Below are positions 27,201 to 35,321 of a DNA stretch of 64,000 bases, piece by piece. A model generated the notes under the pieces. It saw only the letters and a program-made list of their open reading frames with translations, had not been told where the DNA came from and did no database searches. Location of the stretch: assembly GCA_002490425.1 (NCBI GenBank), contig DKTZ01000035.1, positions 7,225 through 71,224 on the forward strand. Reading direction: 5' to 3'. The position numbers and the translations under genes were made by a program. The stretch is from Ruminococcaceae bacterium UBA7217. Its GTDB lineage: Bacteria; Bacillota; Clostridia; Oscillospirales; Acutalibacteraceae. Each line of letters begins with the position of its first letter. Positions within the stretch are counted from its first letter, which is position 1.

Positions 27201-27680
27201 AAAGGCGAAAAGGGCGAAGAACCGAAGAATACAAAGGACTGCCTTATTGATCTTCAGATAAACGCACATATTCCCGACAAATACATCACTGCGCTCTCGG
27301 CAAGGCTTATGACATACCGAAGAATTGCAGATGTCAGAACTACGGAAGAGGCGGACGATGTGCGTGACGAGCTGCGTGACCGCTTCGGCGAGATTCCGCC
27401 GTCGGTAAACGGACTTATTGAGGTTTCGCTTTGCAGGAACAGAGCCGCTGAAATGGGCATTCACGAAATTGGCCAAAGAGGGAATACTCTCGCACTTTAC
27501 TGCGAAAGCATCGAGCCCGCTCTCGTGCTGGAAATTTCGTCAGTTCTGCGTGGGCGTATAAGCGTAACAGCTTCAGGCAAGCAGAGTATAAATGTTAAAA
27601 TGCTTCCAATGCAAAGTCCTCTTGAAACACTTACGGAAATTTTTGACGCGGCAAAGAGTTTTTCCGCCGATAAATTATAA
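24204..27680 (+). CDS. mfd: transcription-repair coupling factor
   Basis: Mfd releases RNA polymerase stalled at lesions and recruits the Uvr excision system. The 1158-residue protein has the UvrB-like N-terminal module (about 1-330), the CarD-like polymerase-interaction domain (LHKGDYIVHSVHGIGVFEG near 490), and the helicase motor with Walker A GDVGFGKTE near 645, Walker B DEEQRFGV near 744 and SATPIPRTL near 771. The translocase segment is followed by the C-terminal D7 region. Size and motif order are complete. It starts 11 bases after pth and ends the plus-strand operon. Confidence 0.97.
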   Translation: MSGFSSLSEKSSEYSAVVRCFQKGFLPQGILGLLPVQKAQIISSLNESLQRKALVIVPDESSAAKLCDDIRPFGVSVLQYPARSFSFYGQDAQSHEYEQKRIKTLRAMLDGKFRIIVASVEAAASFTIPPCELLQKSVIIKRGEDIPLEKILSALENAGYTRVDAVEGVGQYSSRGGIIDFFSPDSESPVRIELWGDTVDTMCQFDIETQRRTVSIDEIIIAPSKEIIADPEELSEKLAKLSSAQRGKKAESIKKNIETDIERLKSGLNVSSPDRYLPLVYSPATVFDYLGSSDAVFVSETGAVKEKLTSYDKLLNEDVKSCFEDGILCKGLEKFALTTAELFGIYEKYPTAFLDNFARGSFDVPIKNLTTFSASSLPVWNGKLDVLKEDITPILSKDATVTVFAGTDKSARVLAENLNDDKIPALYFPVIPDTFPKGTVTVLPGSLSSGFAYPSQKLYVFTYSRVYTSTVKRRNKNYKAKDTIHSLDELHKGDYIVHSVHGIGVFEGVTQLQNGKIIKDYIKIKYAKSDVLYVPVTQLDLVSKYIGPHEDDGKAIKLNRLGGGDWEKTKSKVRSAVKDMADELIKLYSKRMESQGFAFSPDIDMQSDFERRFEYEETGDQLRCIAEIKRDMEEPHPMDRLLCGDVGFGKTEVALRAVFKCIADGKQCAILVPTTILALQHYQTIMKRFDGFPVEAEMLSRFRTKTQQEKIIKGINSGFIDIIVGTHRLISKDIKFKDLGLLIVDEEQRFGVAQKEKLKEKFPNVDVLTLSATPIPRTLNMAMSGIRDMSVIEEAPSDRFPVQTYVLEHNLPLLCEAMDKELRRGGQVYYLHNNTEDIDRTANSIKEFLPDAKIAVAHGKMDEETLSGLWRDLMEGNIDILVCTTIIETGVDVPNCNTLIIEDADRLGLSQLHQIRGRVGRSTRRAFAYFTYKKDKNLTEVAYKRLQAIREYTEFGSGFKIAMRDLEIRGAGNLLGAQQHGHLASVGYDMYMKLLSEAIKGEKGEEPKNTKDCLIDLQINAHIPDKYITALSARLMTYRRIADVRTTEEADDVRDELRDRFGEIPPSVNGLIEVSLCRNRAAEMGIHEIGQRGNTLALYCESIEPALVLEISSVLRGRISVTASGKQSINVKMLPMQSPLETLTEIFDAAKSFSADKL

Positions 27681-27683
27681 TTA

Positions 27684-27712
27684 TTGTAATACAAGATAAA
27701 ATGTGCTATATT
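27684..27712 (+). promoter_or_regulatory. sigma-A promoter for the phosphoglycerol transferase
   Basis: TTGTAA (27684-27689), 17 bases and TATATT (27707-27712), followed by AAAGGAG and the ATG at 27749. Confidence 0.65.
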
Positions 27713-27748
27713 ATATAATAATATGGAAAAATAAAGGAGTGTTGAAAT

Positions 27749-29575
27749 ATGTTTTTAGTTTTAGGTGCCGTAATTTCGGTACTGTTCGGAATTGCAGATG
27801 CTTTTCTGTTTACTCCCGAACGCAAGATTTTTGCAAAAATTAAAACAGTTATCTGTTATTTGCTTGAGGCAAACATCTTTGCAATGTCCATTGCAAAATT
27901 CGTAATGAAGGTGCCTGATATTCTTCAGACTTCGCTTCACTCTTCCGGCTATAAATTCAAATATGCCGCTTTAGTGCTTGCAGTCAGCCTTATAATATTT
28001 GTTTTAAGAGGTTTTATTCTAAATGCATTGTCACTTCAAAAGTCCGAGCCCAAAAACAAGAAAAAGGCAAAAGCAGTAAAAATTGTTTCTATAATTCTGT
28101 TTTCACTCGGCACAATAGCTTACTTTGCTTCAGTTTGGGGTATGGAAGCATTCGGTAATCTTTCTCCCGACCAAATTCTTATTAACATCACCTCACCCGT
28201 TGCAGGTAATGAAGTAGGTGTTTACTATTCGGTATTTGAAGGGCCTGTATTAAAAGCCGCATTTGCAATATCTGTTTTTTCTTTACTTGTATTCTTCCCG
28301 TATAATATAATTTTTACTTTCAAAGAAAAAAGCCAAACAATTCTTTCGGAATTTTCTTTAAGAATTATCTCCCTTTTAATTGCAATTTCGGTAATTATCG
28401 GCGGATGTGCCTTCGGCATTACAAAGTTCCAATTGCAAGACCTTGTTTCTGCATATTTCTTTGATTCCGAATTTATTGAGGACAATTACGTTGCTCCCGC
28501 CGACGCCGGTCTTAAATTTCCTGAGAAAAAACGTAATTTAATAATGTTTTACCTTGAATCAATGGAAAATACTTTCCTTTCTAAGGATTTAGGCGGCTAT
28601 ATGAACGAAAACCTTATTCCCGAGCTTACTGAGCTTGCAAACGAGGGTTATGTTTTCTCTCATACCGACAATAAACTCGGCGGATTTTTACCGTCAACGG
28701 GTGCAGGTTGGTCAGTAGCTTCTATGGTCAATATGGGCTTCGGCGTTCCGATGAAGGTTCCGACAGACGGCAACTCTTACGGTACAGAGGGCAACTTCCT
28801 CCCCGGCGGCACATCGTTAGGCGATATTTTACACGAGCAAGGGTATGAGCAAACTTTAATGTTCGGCGCAGACGCAGCCTTCGGCGGTGTTGACCATTAC
28901 TTTAATCTCCACGGCGAATTTAATATTATTGACTACAAAGCCGCTAAAGAAAAAGGCTTAATTCCTGACGACTACTATGTTTGGTGGGGTTATGAGGACG
29001 ACAAGCTCTATGAATTCGCAAAGGATGAGCTGACACGTCTTTCCGAAACCGGCAAGCCCTTCCATTTTGTTATGGAAACAGCCGACACTCACGCTCCCGA
29101 AGGATATTTAAGTCCAAATGCTGAAAAGAAATTCCCTGACCAATATTCAAACACTATTTATTACAGTCAGGCGGAAGCAGTTAAATTTGTCCGTTGGATT
29201 CAGGCTCAGCCATTCTATGAAAATACTACAATCGTTATCATCGGAGACCATTTAACTATGGCTTCGTGTATTTCGGAAACAGTTAAGGATTATCAAAGAA
29301 CCTGCTTCAACCTTATTCTTAACCCTGCCGAGGATTTGAGAAATCTTCCCGAAAACCGCTTCAGAAACCGTCAATGGGCGTCATTTGATATGTTCCCGAC
29401 AATGCTTGCAGGGTTAGGTGTCCAGATACCTGACAATCACTTAGGCATAGGCACAAATCTTTTCTCAGGCGAAAAGACTCTGTTTGAAAAATACGGTGTA
29501 AGTGAAGTAAACGACAAGCTTACTCAAAAGAGCAATTTCTACAACGAAAACATTCTTATAAATCCAAATAAATAA
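27749..29575 (+). CDS. OpgB/LtaS-family phosphoglycerol transferase
   Basis: This 608-residue membrane enzyme has about five N-terminal membrane helices (residues 1-245), then an extracellular sulfatase-fold domain. Visible metal and nucleophile sites are FYLESMENT near 265, STGAGWSVASMV near 313 with the candidate catalytic Thr, ETADTHAPEGY near 445 and VIIGDHLTM near 495. The STGAGWSVAS arrangement is closer to OpgB (periplasmic glucan phosphoglycerol transferase) than to LtaS, whose nucleophile lies in GQGKTSDAE. The likely role is transfer of phosphoglycerol from phosphatidylglycerol onto an outer-surface glycan or teichoic-acid-like polymer. The metallophosphoesterase gene follows about 110 bases later. 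Confidence 0.85.
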   Translation: MFLVLGAVISVLFGIADAFLFTPERKIFAKIKTVICYLLEANIFAMSIAKFVMKVPDILQTSLHSSGYKFKYAALVLAVSLIIFVLRGFILNALSLQKSEPKNKKKAKAVKIVSIILFSLGTIAYFASVWGMEAFGNLSPDQILINITSPVAGNEVGVYYSVFEGPVLKAAFAISVFSLLVFFPYNIIFTFKEKSQTILSEFSLRIISLLIAISVIIGGCAFGITKFQLQDLVSAYFFDSEFIEDNYVAPADAGLKFPEKKRNLIMFYLESMENTFLSKDLGGYMNENLIPELTELANEGYVFSHTDNKLGGFLPSTGAGWSVASMVNMGFGVPMKVPTDGNSYGTEGNFLPGGTSLGDILHEQGYEQTLMFGADAAFGGVDHYFNLHGEFNIIDYKAAKEKGLIPDDYYVWWGYEDDKLYEFAKDELTRLSETGKPFHFVMETADTHAPEGYLSPNAEKKFPDQYSNTIYYSQAEAVKFVRWIQAQPFYENTTIVIIGDHLTMASCISETVKDYQRTCFNLILNPAEDLRNLPENRFRNRQWASFDMFPTMLAGLGVQIPDNHLGIGTNLFSGEKTLFEKYGVSEVNDKLTQKSNFYNENILINPNK

Positions 29576-29631
29576 GTAAATTGCTTCTGTAATATCCTGC
29601 GGAGCATATATTTACAAAGTAATATAAAAAA

Positions 29632-29664
29632 GTACCGTCAGGATATAATAAGTCCTGACAGTAC
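29632..29664 (-). terminator. strong hairpin whose T-tail faces the minus strand
   Basis: GTACCGTCAGGA (29632-29643) pairs with TCCTGACAGTAC (29653-29664). On the minus strand it is followed by a T run (TTTTTTA), which makes a terminator pattern for leftward transcription; on the plus strand no T run follows. It lies in the leader of the metallophosphoesterase gene. Confidence 0.5.
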
Positions 29665-29684
29665 GGCAAAACAGGAGGATACTA

Positions 29685-31016
29685 ATGAGTAAAACGGAAA
29701 TAAAAATCAAAAAACGCAAGAGTAAAACTGCGCTTAAGGTTTTGGGAATAATTGCTGCGGTTATTGCAGTTTTATCCTGCATAGGCATAATTGCAACTGC
29801 TGTTTCAAGCAAAGCAAATATGCAGTTGGCTTCGTCCTTCTCTAAGGTTGAAAATGAAGACCGAATAGTCCCCGTTTACAAAGACGGATATTGGACATTT
29901 ACAACTGACAGAGATTTAAAAATTGTTCAGCTTACAGATGTACATATAGGCGGCGGCTGGATGTCGGCTGAAAAAGACTCCTTAGCTATTAACGCAGCAG
30001 CTTCAATGGTAACGGCTGAAAAGCCCGACCTTGTAATTGTAACGGGCGATATTTCTTTTCCCGTTCCCTTTCAGGCAGGAACTCTCAACAATAAAAATGC
30101 CGCTAAAATATTTGCCGCTCTTATGGAGTCGTTAGAGGTTTATTGGGTACCCGTTTACGGTAACCATGACACTGAAGCCTACAGCCTTTATTCCCGTGAG
30201 CAGCTTTCTGAATTTTACGGAAGCGACGATTTAAAATACTGCCTGTTCCAAACAGGCGACGAAAATGTTGACGGCTACGGAAACAGTGCAATCCTTGTAA
30301 AGAACAGCAAAGATGTTATTACTCAGTCACTTTTCCTTTTTGATTCGCATTCTTACACAGACGGTGACTCTTTCGGCATATTCTGGAAATATGACAATAT
30401 CCACGAAAACCAAATTGAATGGTACAAAAAGCTTGTAGGCGAATTTAATGCTCAAAATGCCGAGGCTATTGAAAAGGGATATGACACAGAAGAGGAAAAA
30501 AATGAGGCAATAAAAAATTTCGGAACTGTACCATCCCTCGCTTTTTACCATATTCCGTCCGAAGAATATATGACGGCATGGAAAGAGTACTGTGCCAACG
30601 GCAGAAAAGACACGGAAAACGTTAAATTGCTTTACGGCACGGCGGGTGAAAGCGGCAAAGTAATCTGCATAGGAATTCACCCTGACAATCTGTTTGAAAC
30701 TATGCAGGAATTAGGCTCAACAAAGGGTATTTTCTGCGGTCATGACCATTTGAACACATTTTCTCTTGATTACAAGGGAATAAGACTTACATACGGCTAC
30801 AGCATTGACTATCTTGCATATTCAGGTATAAGCAAAATAGGCACTCAAAGAGGTTGCACTATTATTACCGTTTCACCCGACGGCTCGTTTACAAATGAAG
30901 GTTCGAGCTATTATCAGGATAAATATCAGATTCTGTCTGGCGGAACAAAGGAAAGCGTAACTATGCAGGACCTTGATAAAGAGGCAAATCCGGACGACCT
31001 GATTTTCAAAAAATAG
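29685..31016 (+). CDS. calcineurin-like metallophosphoesterase, membrane anchored
   Basis: The 443-residue protein starts with a short basic tail and one hydrophobic helix (residues 14-40), then an outward-facing catalytic domain. Metal-binding motifs are LTDVHIGGG near 84, VTGDISFPV near 117, VYGNHDTEA near 155 and CGHDHLNTF near 345. This order matches the PF00149 phosphoesterase family. Predicted topology is cytoplasmic N-terminus and extracellular enzyme. It could act on surface polymer precursors or phospho-glycans made by its neighbour, but that is inference. AGGAGG precedes the start. Confidence 0.86.
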   Translation: MSKTEIKIKKRKSKTALKVLGIIAAVIAVLSCIGIIATAVSSKANMQLASSFSKVENEDRIVPVYKDGYWTFTTDRDLKIVQLTDVHIGGGWMSAEKDSLAINAAASMVTAEKPDLVIVTGDISFPVPFQAGTLNNKNAAKIFAALMESLEVYWVPVYGNHDTEAYSLYSREQLSEFYGSDDLKYCLFQTGDENVDGYGNSAILVKNSKDVITQSLFLFDSHSYTDGDSFGIFWKYDNIHENQIEWYKKLVGEFNAQNAEAIEKGYDTEEEKNEAIKNFGTVPSLAFYHIPSEEYMTAWKEYCANGRKDTENVKLLYGTAGESGKVICIGIHPDNLFETMQELGSTKGIFCGHDHLNTFSLDYKGIRLTYGYSIDYLAYSGISKIGTQRGCTIITVSPDGSFTNEGSSYYQDKYQILSGGTKESVTMQDLDKEANPDDLIFKK

Positions 31017-31040
31017 AATATCAGCAAAAGTTATATCGGC

Positions 31041-31078
31041 AAACTAAAAAGAGGGCGAGAAGCCCTCTTTTTTAGTTT
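31041..31078. terminator. long bidirectional terminator
   Basis: AAACTAAAAAGAGGGC pairs with GCCCTCTTTTTTAGTTT around a short loop, giving a 16-bp stem with T runs on both strands. It ends the plus-strand phosphoesterase gene; the minus-strand thiamine pyrophosphokinase gene ends about 240 bases away. Confidence 0.85.
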
Positions 31079-31103
31079 ATGTGATGAATTTACAGCAGTA
31101 ACC

Positions 31104-31130
31104 TGTAGGTGCAGGTTTCCAAGCCTGCCC
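31104..31130 (+). repeat. TGTAGG-type hairpin repeat, copy B
   Basis: TGTAGGTGCAGG leads to TTTCCAAGCCTGCCC: a GCAGG/CCTGC stem extended by G-U pairs. The same consensus with different but compensating stem bases occurs at 21058-21084 and 62808-62834. It has no T tail and is not obviously a terminator here. Confidence 0.6.
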
Positions 31131-31179
31131 GATGACAGATCGATTAGTATTTCGGTTTATTTATAATCGTATAGGTCGT

Positions 31180-31222
31180 CTACATCTACAATCTTGTAGG
31201 GTACGCCGACTCGGCGTACCGT
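31180..31222 (+). repeat. TGTAGGG-type palindromic repeat, copy E
   Basis: CTACAATCTTGTAG (about 31186-31199) is followed by TGTAGG and the near-perfect palindrome GTACGCCGACTCGGCGTAC (31201-31219). The stretch 31223-31313 up to the TPK stop contains another inverted repeat (ATGATGTG with CACATCAT) but no credible gene. Short frames in the region are byproducts of the repeat sequence. Confidence 0.6.
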
Positions 31223-31313
31223 GGGGAATGGCTTGCAAATTCAAGATTATACTCGTGATGATGTGGCAGCGTCCCCTATTACTACAACACATCATCCAAT
31301 GCCAAAGTATTCA

Positions 31314-31937
31314 TTACCTACGAATTTTAATAAGCAGTGCTTTGCCTTTTTTAACCGTTATTTCGGCTGTTTTTCCGGGTAGCGGCTCATTGCTTATTCC
31401 GTACTGATATTCGCAGTTGATTTTTGCATTTTCAAGCGGAAATTTTGCGTTTTTCTCAGTTATTTCCTCAGCCTCGCCAGTAATATTCAAAAGAGAAAAA
31501 TATGAATATGAATTGTCAACGAATACTGTTTCGTTTGACACGATCTGCATTTCGGAAAAATCGTCTATCATCTCTGCCTTTTTTCCAAGCGAAAACAGAT
31601 AAAGCAAAACGGAAACATTGCCGAGCGTGTGGTCAAGCCGTCCGCCGACAGTTCCTATTAAAATAAACTCATCAAAGCCACGTTTTACAGCTTCCTTTGC
31701 AGCAAAAAAAGTGTCGGTATCATCTTTTTCACAGGGCAAAACTATTGTTTCAATGTTCAAATTAGGATTTTCGTGCGAATCAAAATCCCCTACTATTAAG
31801 TTCGGTTCAACGCCGAGCTTTTCTCTGTGACGAATTCCGCAATCGCAAAAAATAAAGTAATCGTCTTTGCTGATTTTTCGGCAGACAGCGTCAAAATTTT
31901 CTATATCCGCTCCGCCAACTATTACACATCTTTTCAT
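31314..31937 (-). CDS. thiamine pyrophosphokinase
   Basis: The enzyme transfers pyrophosphate from ATP to thiamine. The 207-residue product has a start MKRCVIVGGADIEN, the catalytic VGDFDSHENP near 56-65, DDTDTFFAA near 78 (ATP site) and GTVGGRLDHTLGN near 100, then the C-terminal beta-sandwich half. ATG 31937 with AGGTGAC is chosen; a longer frame upstream reads through the ylmH end and is not credible. It starts four bases after the ylmH stop, so the two are one transcript. Confidence 0.93.
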   Translation of the reverse strand: MKRCVIVGGADIENFDAVCRKISKDDYFIFCDCGIRHREKLGVEPNLIVGDFDSHENPNLNIETIVLPCEKDDTDTFFAAKEAVKRGFDEFILIGTVGGRLDHTLGNVSVLLYLFSLGKKAEMIDDFSEMQIVSNETVFVDNSYSYFSLLNITGEAEEITEKNAKFPLENAKINCEYQYGISNEPLPGKTAEITVKKGKALLIKIRR

Positions 31938-31941
31938 TTTG

Positions 31942-32664
31942 TCACCTGTAAACCTTAAGCTCCATAACGGCTCTGTCTTTTTTCGTTCTTCGCAGTTCCT
32001 GCACAACGGCAAACCTACCGAACCCCCTGACGGACACGCTGTCACCGTCCGAAACGGTATAAGATGCGCTTTTCAAGCTCCCGTTCACAAAAACCTTTTC
32101 CTTAGAAAAAAGCTCCGCCGCACTTTTTCGTGAAAGTCCGAAAACCGCCGCTGTTAAAACATCAAGCCGCCGTGACGAAACGATAAAATTCGCTGATTCG
32201 GGTTCGGGAACAGCAAAAATGGGTAATTCGCCGCATTTTTCTGTCTTTACCGTGGTGTGCTTAACCTCATTTAAGTTTTCGGTAATATAGTCCGCAATAC
32301 TGTCAAGACAAAACATACAACCGCAGTTTTCATTTATAATAATGTCGCCTATAACATCTCTTTTTATTCCGAGACCGAGAACTGCTCCCAAAAAATCTCT
32401 GTGTGAAAGCTCGTCCGCAAATTTTTGGTTGACGGGTTTAACAGTGATAACGGAAATCGGAAAATCCTCATTTTCACATTCACCGAATGCGGCTACAACT
32501 CTTTCCGCACCCGAAAATCCGCCCCAAAAATGCGGAGCGGGAAAAATGTGCATCGCTTTAAGCTCCGAAACAGACGACATCCCGAGGAAATCGGAAAATA
32601 CAGTCCTTCCGCTGTTTTCAGCTCGGCGCATTAAATCAGCAAAATGCTTCGTTTCAATACTCAT
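31942..32664 (-). CDS. ylmH: YlmH-family RNA-binding protein with S4 domain
   Basis: The 240-residue protein has the family's N-terminal region (RRAENSGRTVFSDFLG near 13), LGAVLGLGIKRDVIGDI near 91 and a C-terminal S4 domain (RLDVLTAAVFGLSRKSAAEL, then VFVNG near 192 and VSVRGFGRF near 214). YlmH binds rRNA/tRNA and acts in ribosome rescue; it usually sits in the ylmEFGH-divIVA cell-division cluster. Here it is separated from that cluster and paired with thiamine pyrophosphokinase. The start is ATG 32664 with a weak upstream site. Confidence 0.87.
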   Translation of the reverse strand: MSIETKHFADLMRRAENSGRTVFSDFLGMSSVSELKAMHIFPAPHFWGGFSGAERVVAAFGECENEDFPISVITVKPVNQKFADELSHRDFLGAVLGLGIKRDVIGDIIINENCGCMFCLDSIADYITENLNEVKHTTVKTEKCGELPIFAVPEPESANFIVSSRRLDVLTAAVFGLSRKSAAELFSKEKVFVNGSLKSASYTVSDGDSVSVRGFGRFAVVQELRRTKKDRAVMELKVYR

Positions 32665-32701
32665 AAATTACTCTTTTCTGCAAATACAGACATAAATCGA
32701 C

Positions 32702-32730
32702 TTGATATTCTGCCATATTATTGCTATACT
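32702..32730 (+). promoter_or_regulatory. sigma-A promoter for capA
   Basis: TTGATA (32702-32707), 17 bases and TATACT (32725-32730); TTGGAGG and ATG 32765 follow. Confidence 0.7.
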
Positions 32731-32764
32731 GTAATTAATTTCTAAAAGTTTGGAGGCTTATTAA

Positions 32765-33970
32765 ATGAAAAATAATCTAAAAAAGCTGCCAAAATTACTA
32801 TCTGTTATAATTTTAGTTGCTGCCGTTGGATTAACAATATTCGGCAGTAGCTTTAAGGCAGGTATTAAGAACAGCCCTGTAAATAATTCACAAAGCGATT
32901 CTGCCTCCACTGAACCTGCCTCGGCGACCGAAGCAGTCGAACTACCTGATGCCAAGGTCAACATCATAGCCGTCGGCGATGATTTGCTTCATTTAAGCCT
33001 TATTGAATCAATGGCTAAAGATGCGGACGGTCATTATGACTTTCATCAGATTTTTTCGGAAGTTAAGGAAGATATAAAACAAGCTGACATTGCTGTAATC
33101 AATCAGGAAACTATTCTCGGCGGCGAAGAGCTTGGACTGAGCGGTTACCCATGCTTCAACTCTCCGTGGTCTGCGGGAGACGCACTGGTGGACACCGGCT
33201 TTGACGTAGTTCTCGGAGCAAGCAACCACGCGCTCGATAAAGGTAAGCAAGGAGTGCTTAACACCGTTAATTTTTGGAAAACAAAGCATCCCGAAATCAC
33301 CCTGTTAGGTCTTAACGACAGCGAAGAAATGCAAGATAAAATTAACATTGTTGAGAAAAACGGGATTAAATTCGCTATGCTCAACTACACATACGGCACC
33401 AACGGTATTCCCATGCCAAAGGACACGCCTTATGCTGTAAATATGCTTGACGACAAGGAAAAAGTTCTGTCAGATATAAAAAGAGCAAAAGAAAGTGCCG
33501 ATGTTGTAATAGTATTTCCCCATTGGGGTGCCGAGTACACCTATTCGCCGAATGCGTATCAGGATGAGTGGACTGAAATCTTTTACGATAACGGTGTAGA
33601 TATTATAATAGGCGGACACACCCATTCAATTCAGCCGCTCGAAATGTACAGTAAAGACGGAGGACGCAAAATGCCTGTTTTTTACAGCCTCGGTAATTTT
33701 GTTTCGGGGCAAAAGGAATGGCAGACCATGCTCGGCTCGATGGCAAAGCTCACCGTTGAACGCAAAAACGGTCAGATTGAAATAACATCGGCCTCAGCAG
33801 TTCCCGTTGTAACGCATTATGAGATTTATTGGAACCGTGACCCGTCTCTTAAAACCTACAAGCTCTGTGATTATACGGAAGAGCTCGCAAGCAAGCATTA
33901 TTTACATATGAGCAAAAAACAGCTTGAGGACTTGGCAAAAGAGGTCTATGGCGAGTATTTGGAATATTAA
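32765..33970 (+). CDS. CapA/PgsA-type poly-gamma-glutamate synthesis protein
   Basis: The 401-residue protein has an N-terminal membrane anchor (residues 9-30), then a Ser/Ala/Glu-rich linker, then a metallophosphatase-like domain. Key sites are IIAVGDDLLH near 66, INQETILGG near 115, VVIVFPHWGAEY near 242, IIIGGHTHSIQPLE near 282 and YSLGNFVSG near 307. CapA-type proteins take part in export or anchoring of poly-gamma-glutamate, but many are single-gene enzymes of unknown substrate. No capB/capC partner is adjacent, so a capsule role is not demonstrated. Confidence 0.83.
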   Translation: MKNNLKKLPKLLSVIILVAAVGLTIFGSSFKAGIKNSPVNNSQSDSASTEPASATEAVELPDAKVNIIAVGDDLLHLSLIESMAKDADGHYDFHQIFSEVKEDIKQADIAVINQETILGGEELGLSGYPCFNSPWSAGDALVDTGFDVVLGASNHALDKGKQGVLNTVNFWKTKHPEITLLGLNDSEEMQDKINIVEKNGIKFAMLNYTYGTNGIPMPKDTPYAVNMLDDKEKVLSDIKRAKESADVVIVFPHWGAEYTYSPNAYQDEWTEIFYDNGVDIIIGGHTHSIQPLEMYSKDGGRKMPVFYSLGNFVSGQKEWQTMLGSMAKLTVERKNGQIEITSASAVPVVTHYEIYWNRDPSLKTYKLCDYTEELASKHYLHMSKKQLEDLAKEVYGEYLEY

Positions 33971-34042
33971 CGCTCTGAAAATATTATTTTTGAGCAGAAG
34001 ATTAAAATTATGGGAAACACCCGGCGATGGATATTGCCACTC

Positions 34043-34081
34043 AAAAACAGTCAGCGAGAGATTCAACTCTCGCTGTTTTTT
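34043..34081. terminator. bidirectional terminator between capA and potD
   Basis: CAGCGAGAG pairs with CTCTCGCTG (34052-34075) with T runs on both sides; its end overlaps the potD stop codon. Confidence 0.85.
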
Positions 34082-35321
34082 AAATGTCATAATATTTTTT
34101 CATTTTGCGTTTGTGAAGGGCAGCAATTATAACAACTACCGCAATTAACGTTATGCAAATAAAGAACGCAGTATATACCCATTCCGACTCATTACCGCCT
34201 TTAACCTTCATCCAAAGGGTGTTCATATACTGTAAAGTATCATTGGGAAGATTGTGAAATACCTGCGAATGAGTAATATCGCCGTCGTCAGGATAAACGG
34301 CTTTTGAATCGATAAGTGAATATTCACTGTTTTCCATAACTGCCTTATTAGGTGTGGCGTAATAAATATACTCTGCATTTGCAAGGGCAATTTCAGGCTC
34401 CATCATAAAGTTAATAAATGCCTCTGCGCCCTTTTTATTTTGTGCGCTTGCAGGAATACAGAATGCGTCGTAAAACGAGTTTACGCCCTCTTTCGGGAAA
34501 ACGTAATCCAAATCCGGATTATTTTCAACCATTACCTCATAGTCGCCTGCATAATATGCCGCAAAATAATAATCGCCGCTTTCCATTTTAACGAAAACCT
34601 CATCCATAACGTAAGATGGCTGAACCTTTTCACGCTGTTCCTTTAAAAGCTCTGCCGCCGCATCCCAATCGGCTGTGTTTGTGCTGTTAAGATCCTGCCC
34701 AAGCATAAACTGAGCTATCGCAAAGGAGTCACGGGGGTTATTAAACATCAGCACCTTGCCCTTGTACTGCTCATCCCAAAGAACGCTCCAGCTGTCGGGC
34801 TTTTCTTTAACATATTTCGTGTTGTAAATAAGAACAGTAGTTCCGATGTTATAAATTACGGCGTAATCTTTAATTTTCTCACCGTTTACGGTGTCTTCAA
34901 GCAAATAGCCGTACCTTTCACTGTCAAAAAACTTTTCGTAATTGGGGATATTGTTAAAGTCAATTTTTTGAAGCGCACCCTCTGACATCAGCTTTTCAAC
35001 AGTATAATCCGACGGAACAACAATGTCATAGCTGACTCCGCCGCCCGAAAGCTTGGAATACATATTTTCATTCGATTCAAAGGTGGTGTAATTTACAGAG
35101 CAACCTGTTAAATGCTCAAACTCTTTAATTACATCAATATCTTCATCGGAAATGTATTCGCCCCAGTTATAGACATTAAGCTTTGTGCCCTGAAGCCCTA
35201 AATTTTTATAATAATTTACCGTTTCTTCCGAAAACTCAATATAATCGTAAGCAAAGGCAGGAAAAATGCAAGCGGACATTAAAATCACAAAAATAAGAAG
35301 GAAAGCAAAAAACTTTTTCAT
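34080..35321 (-). CDS. potD: spermidine/putrescine ABC transporter substrate-binding protein with C-terminal anchor
   Basis: The 413-residue protein binds polyamines outside the cell for the PotABC importer. It has a signal peptide (MKKFFAFLLIFVILMSAC near 1-18), the periplasmic-binding-protein fold with NVYNWGEYISDEDID near 47, and LLIKDYAV-like central strands. It ends with a hydrophobic helix (about 380-402) and a basic tail, RKRKMKKYYDI-like. Usual PotD lacks this C-terminal membrane helix; here it likely ties the protein to the membrane. A possible lipobox MSAC (Cys18) gives a second anchoring option. It overlaps potC by four bases. Confidence 0.9.
   Translation of the reverse strand: MKKFFAFLLIFVILMSACIFPAFAYDYIEFSEETVNYYKNLGLQGTKLNVYNWGEYISDEDIDVIKEFEHLTGCSVNYTTFESNENMYSKLSGGGVSYDIVVPSDYTVEKLMSEGALQKIDFNNIPNYEKFFDSERYGYLLEDTVNGEKIKDYAVIYNIGTTVLIYNTKYVKEKPDSWSVLWDEQYKGKVLMFNNPRDSFAIAQFMLGQDLNSTNTADWDAAAELLKEQREKVQPSYVMDEVFVKMESGDYYFAAYYAGDYEVMVENNPDLDYVFPKEGVNSFYDAFCIPASAQNKKGAEAFINFMMEPEIALANAEYIYYATPNKAVMENSEYSLIDSKAVYPDDGDITHSQVFHNLPNDTLQYMNTLWMKVKGGNESEWVYTAFFICITLIAVVVIIAALHKRKMKKYYDI

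Noticed and set aside
31132..31407. 91-codon plus-strand frame
   Set aside because: It runs across palindromic repeats and into the antisense of the thiamine pyrophosphokinase gene; no ribosome site or family pattern.
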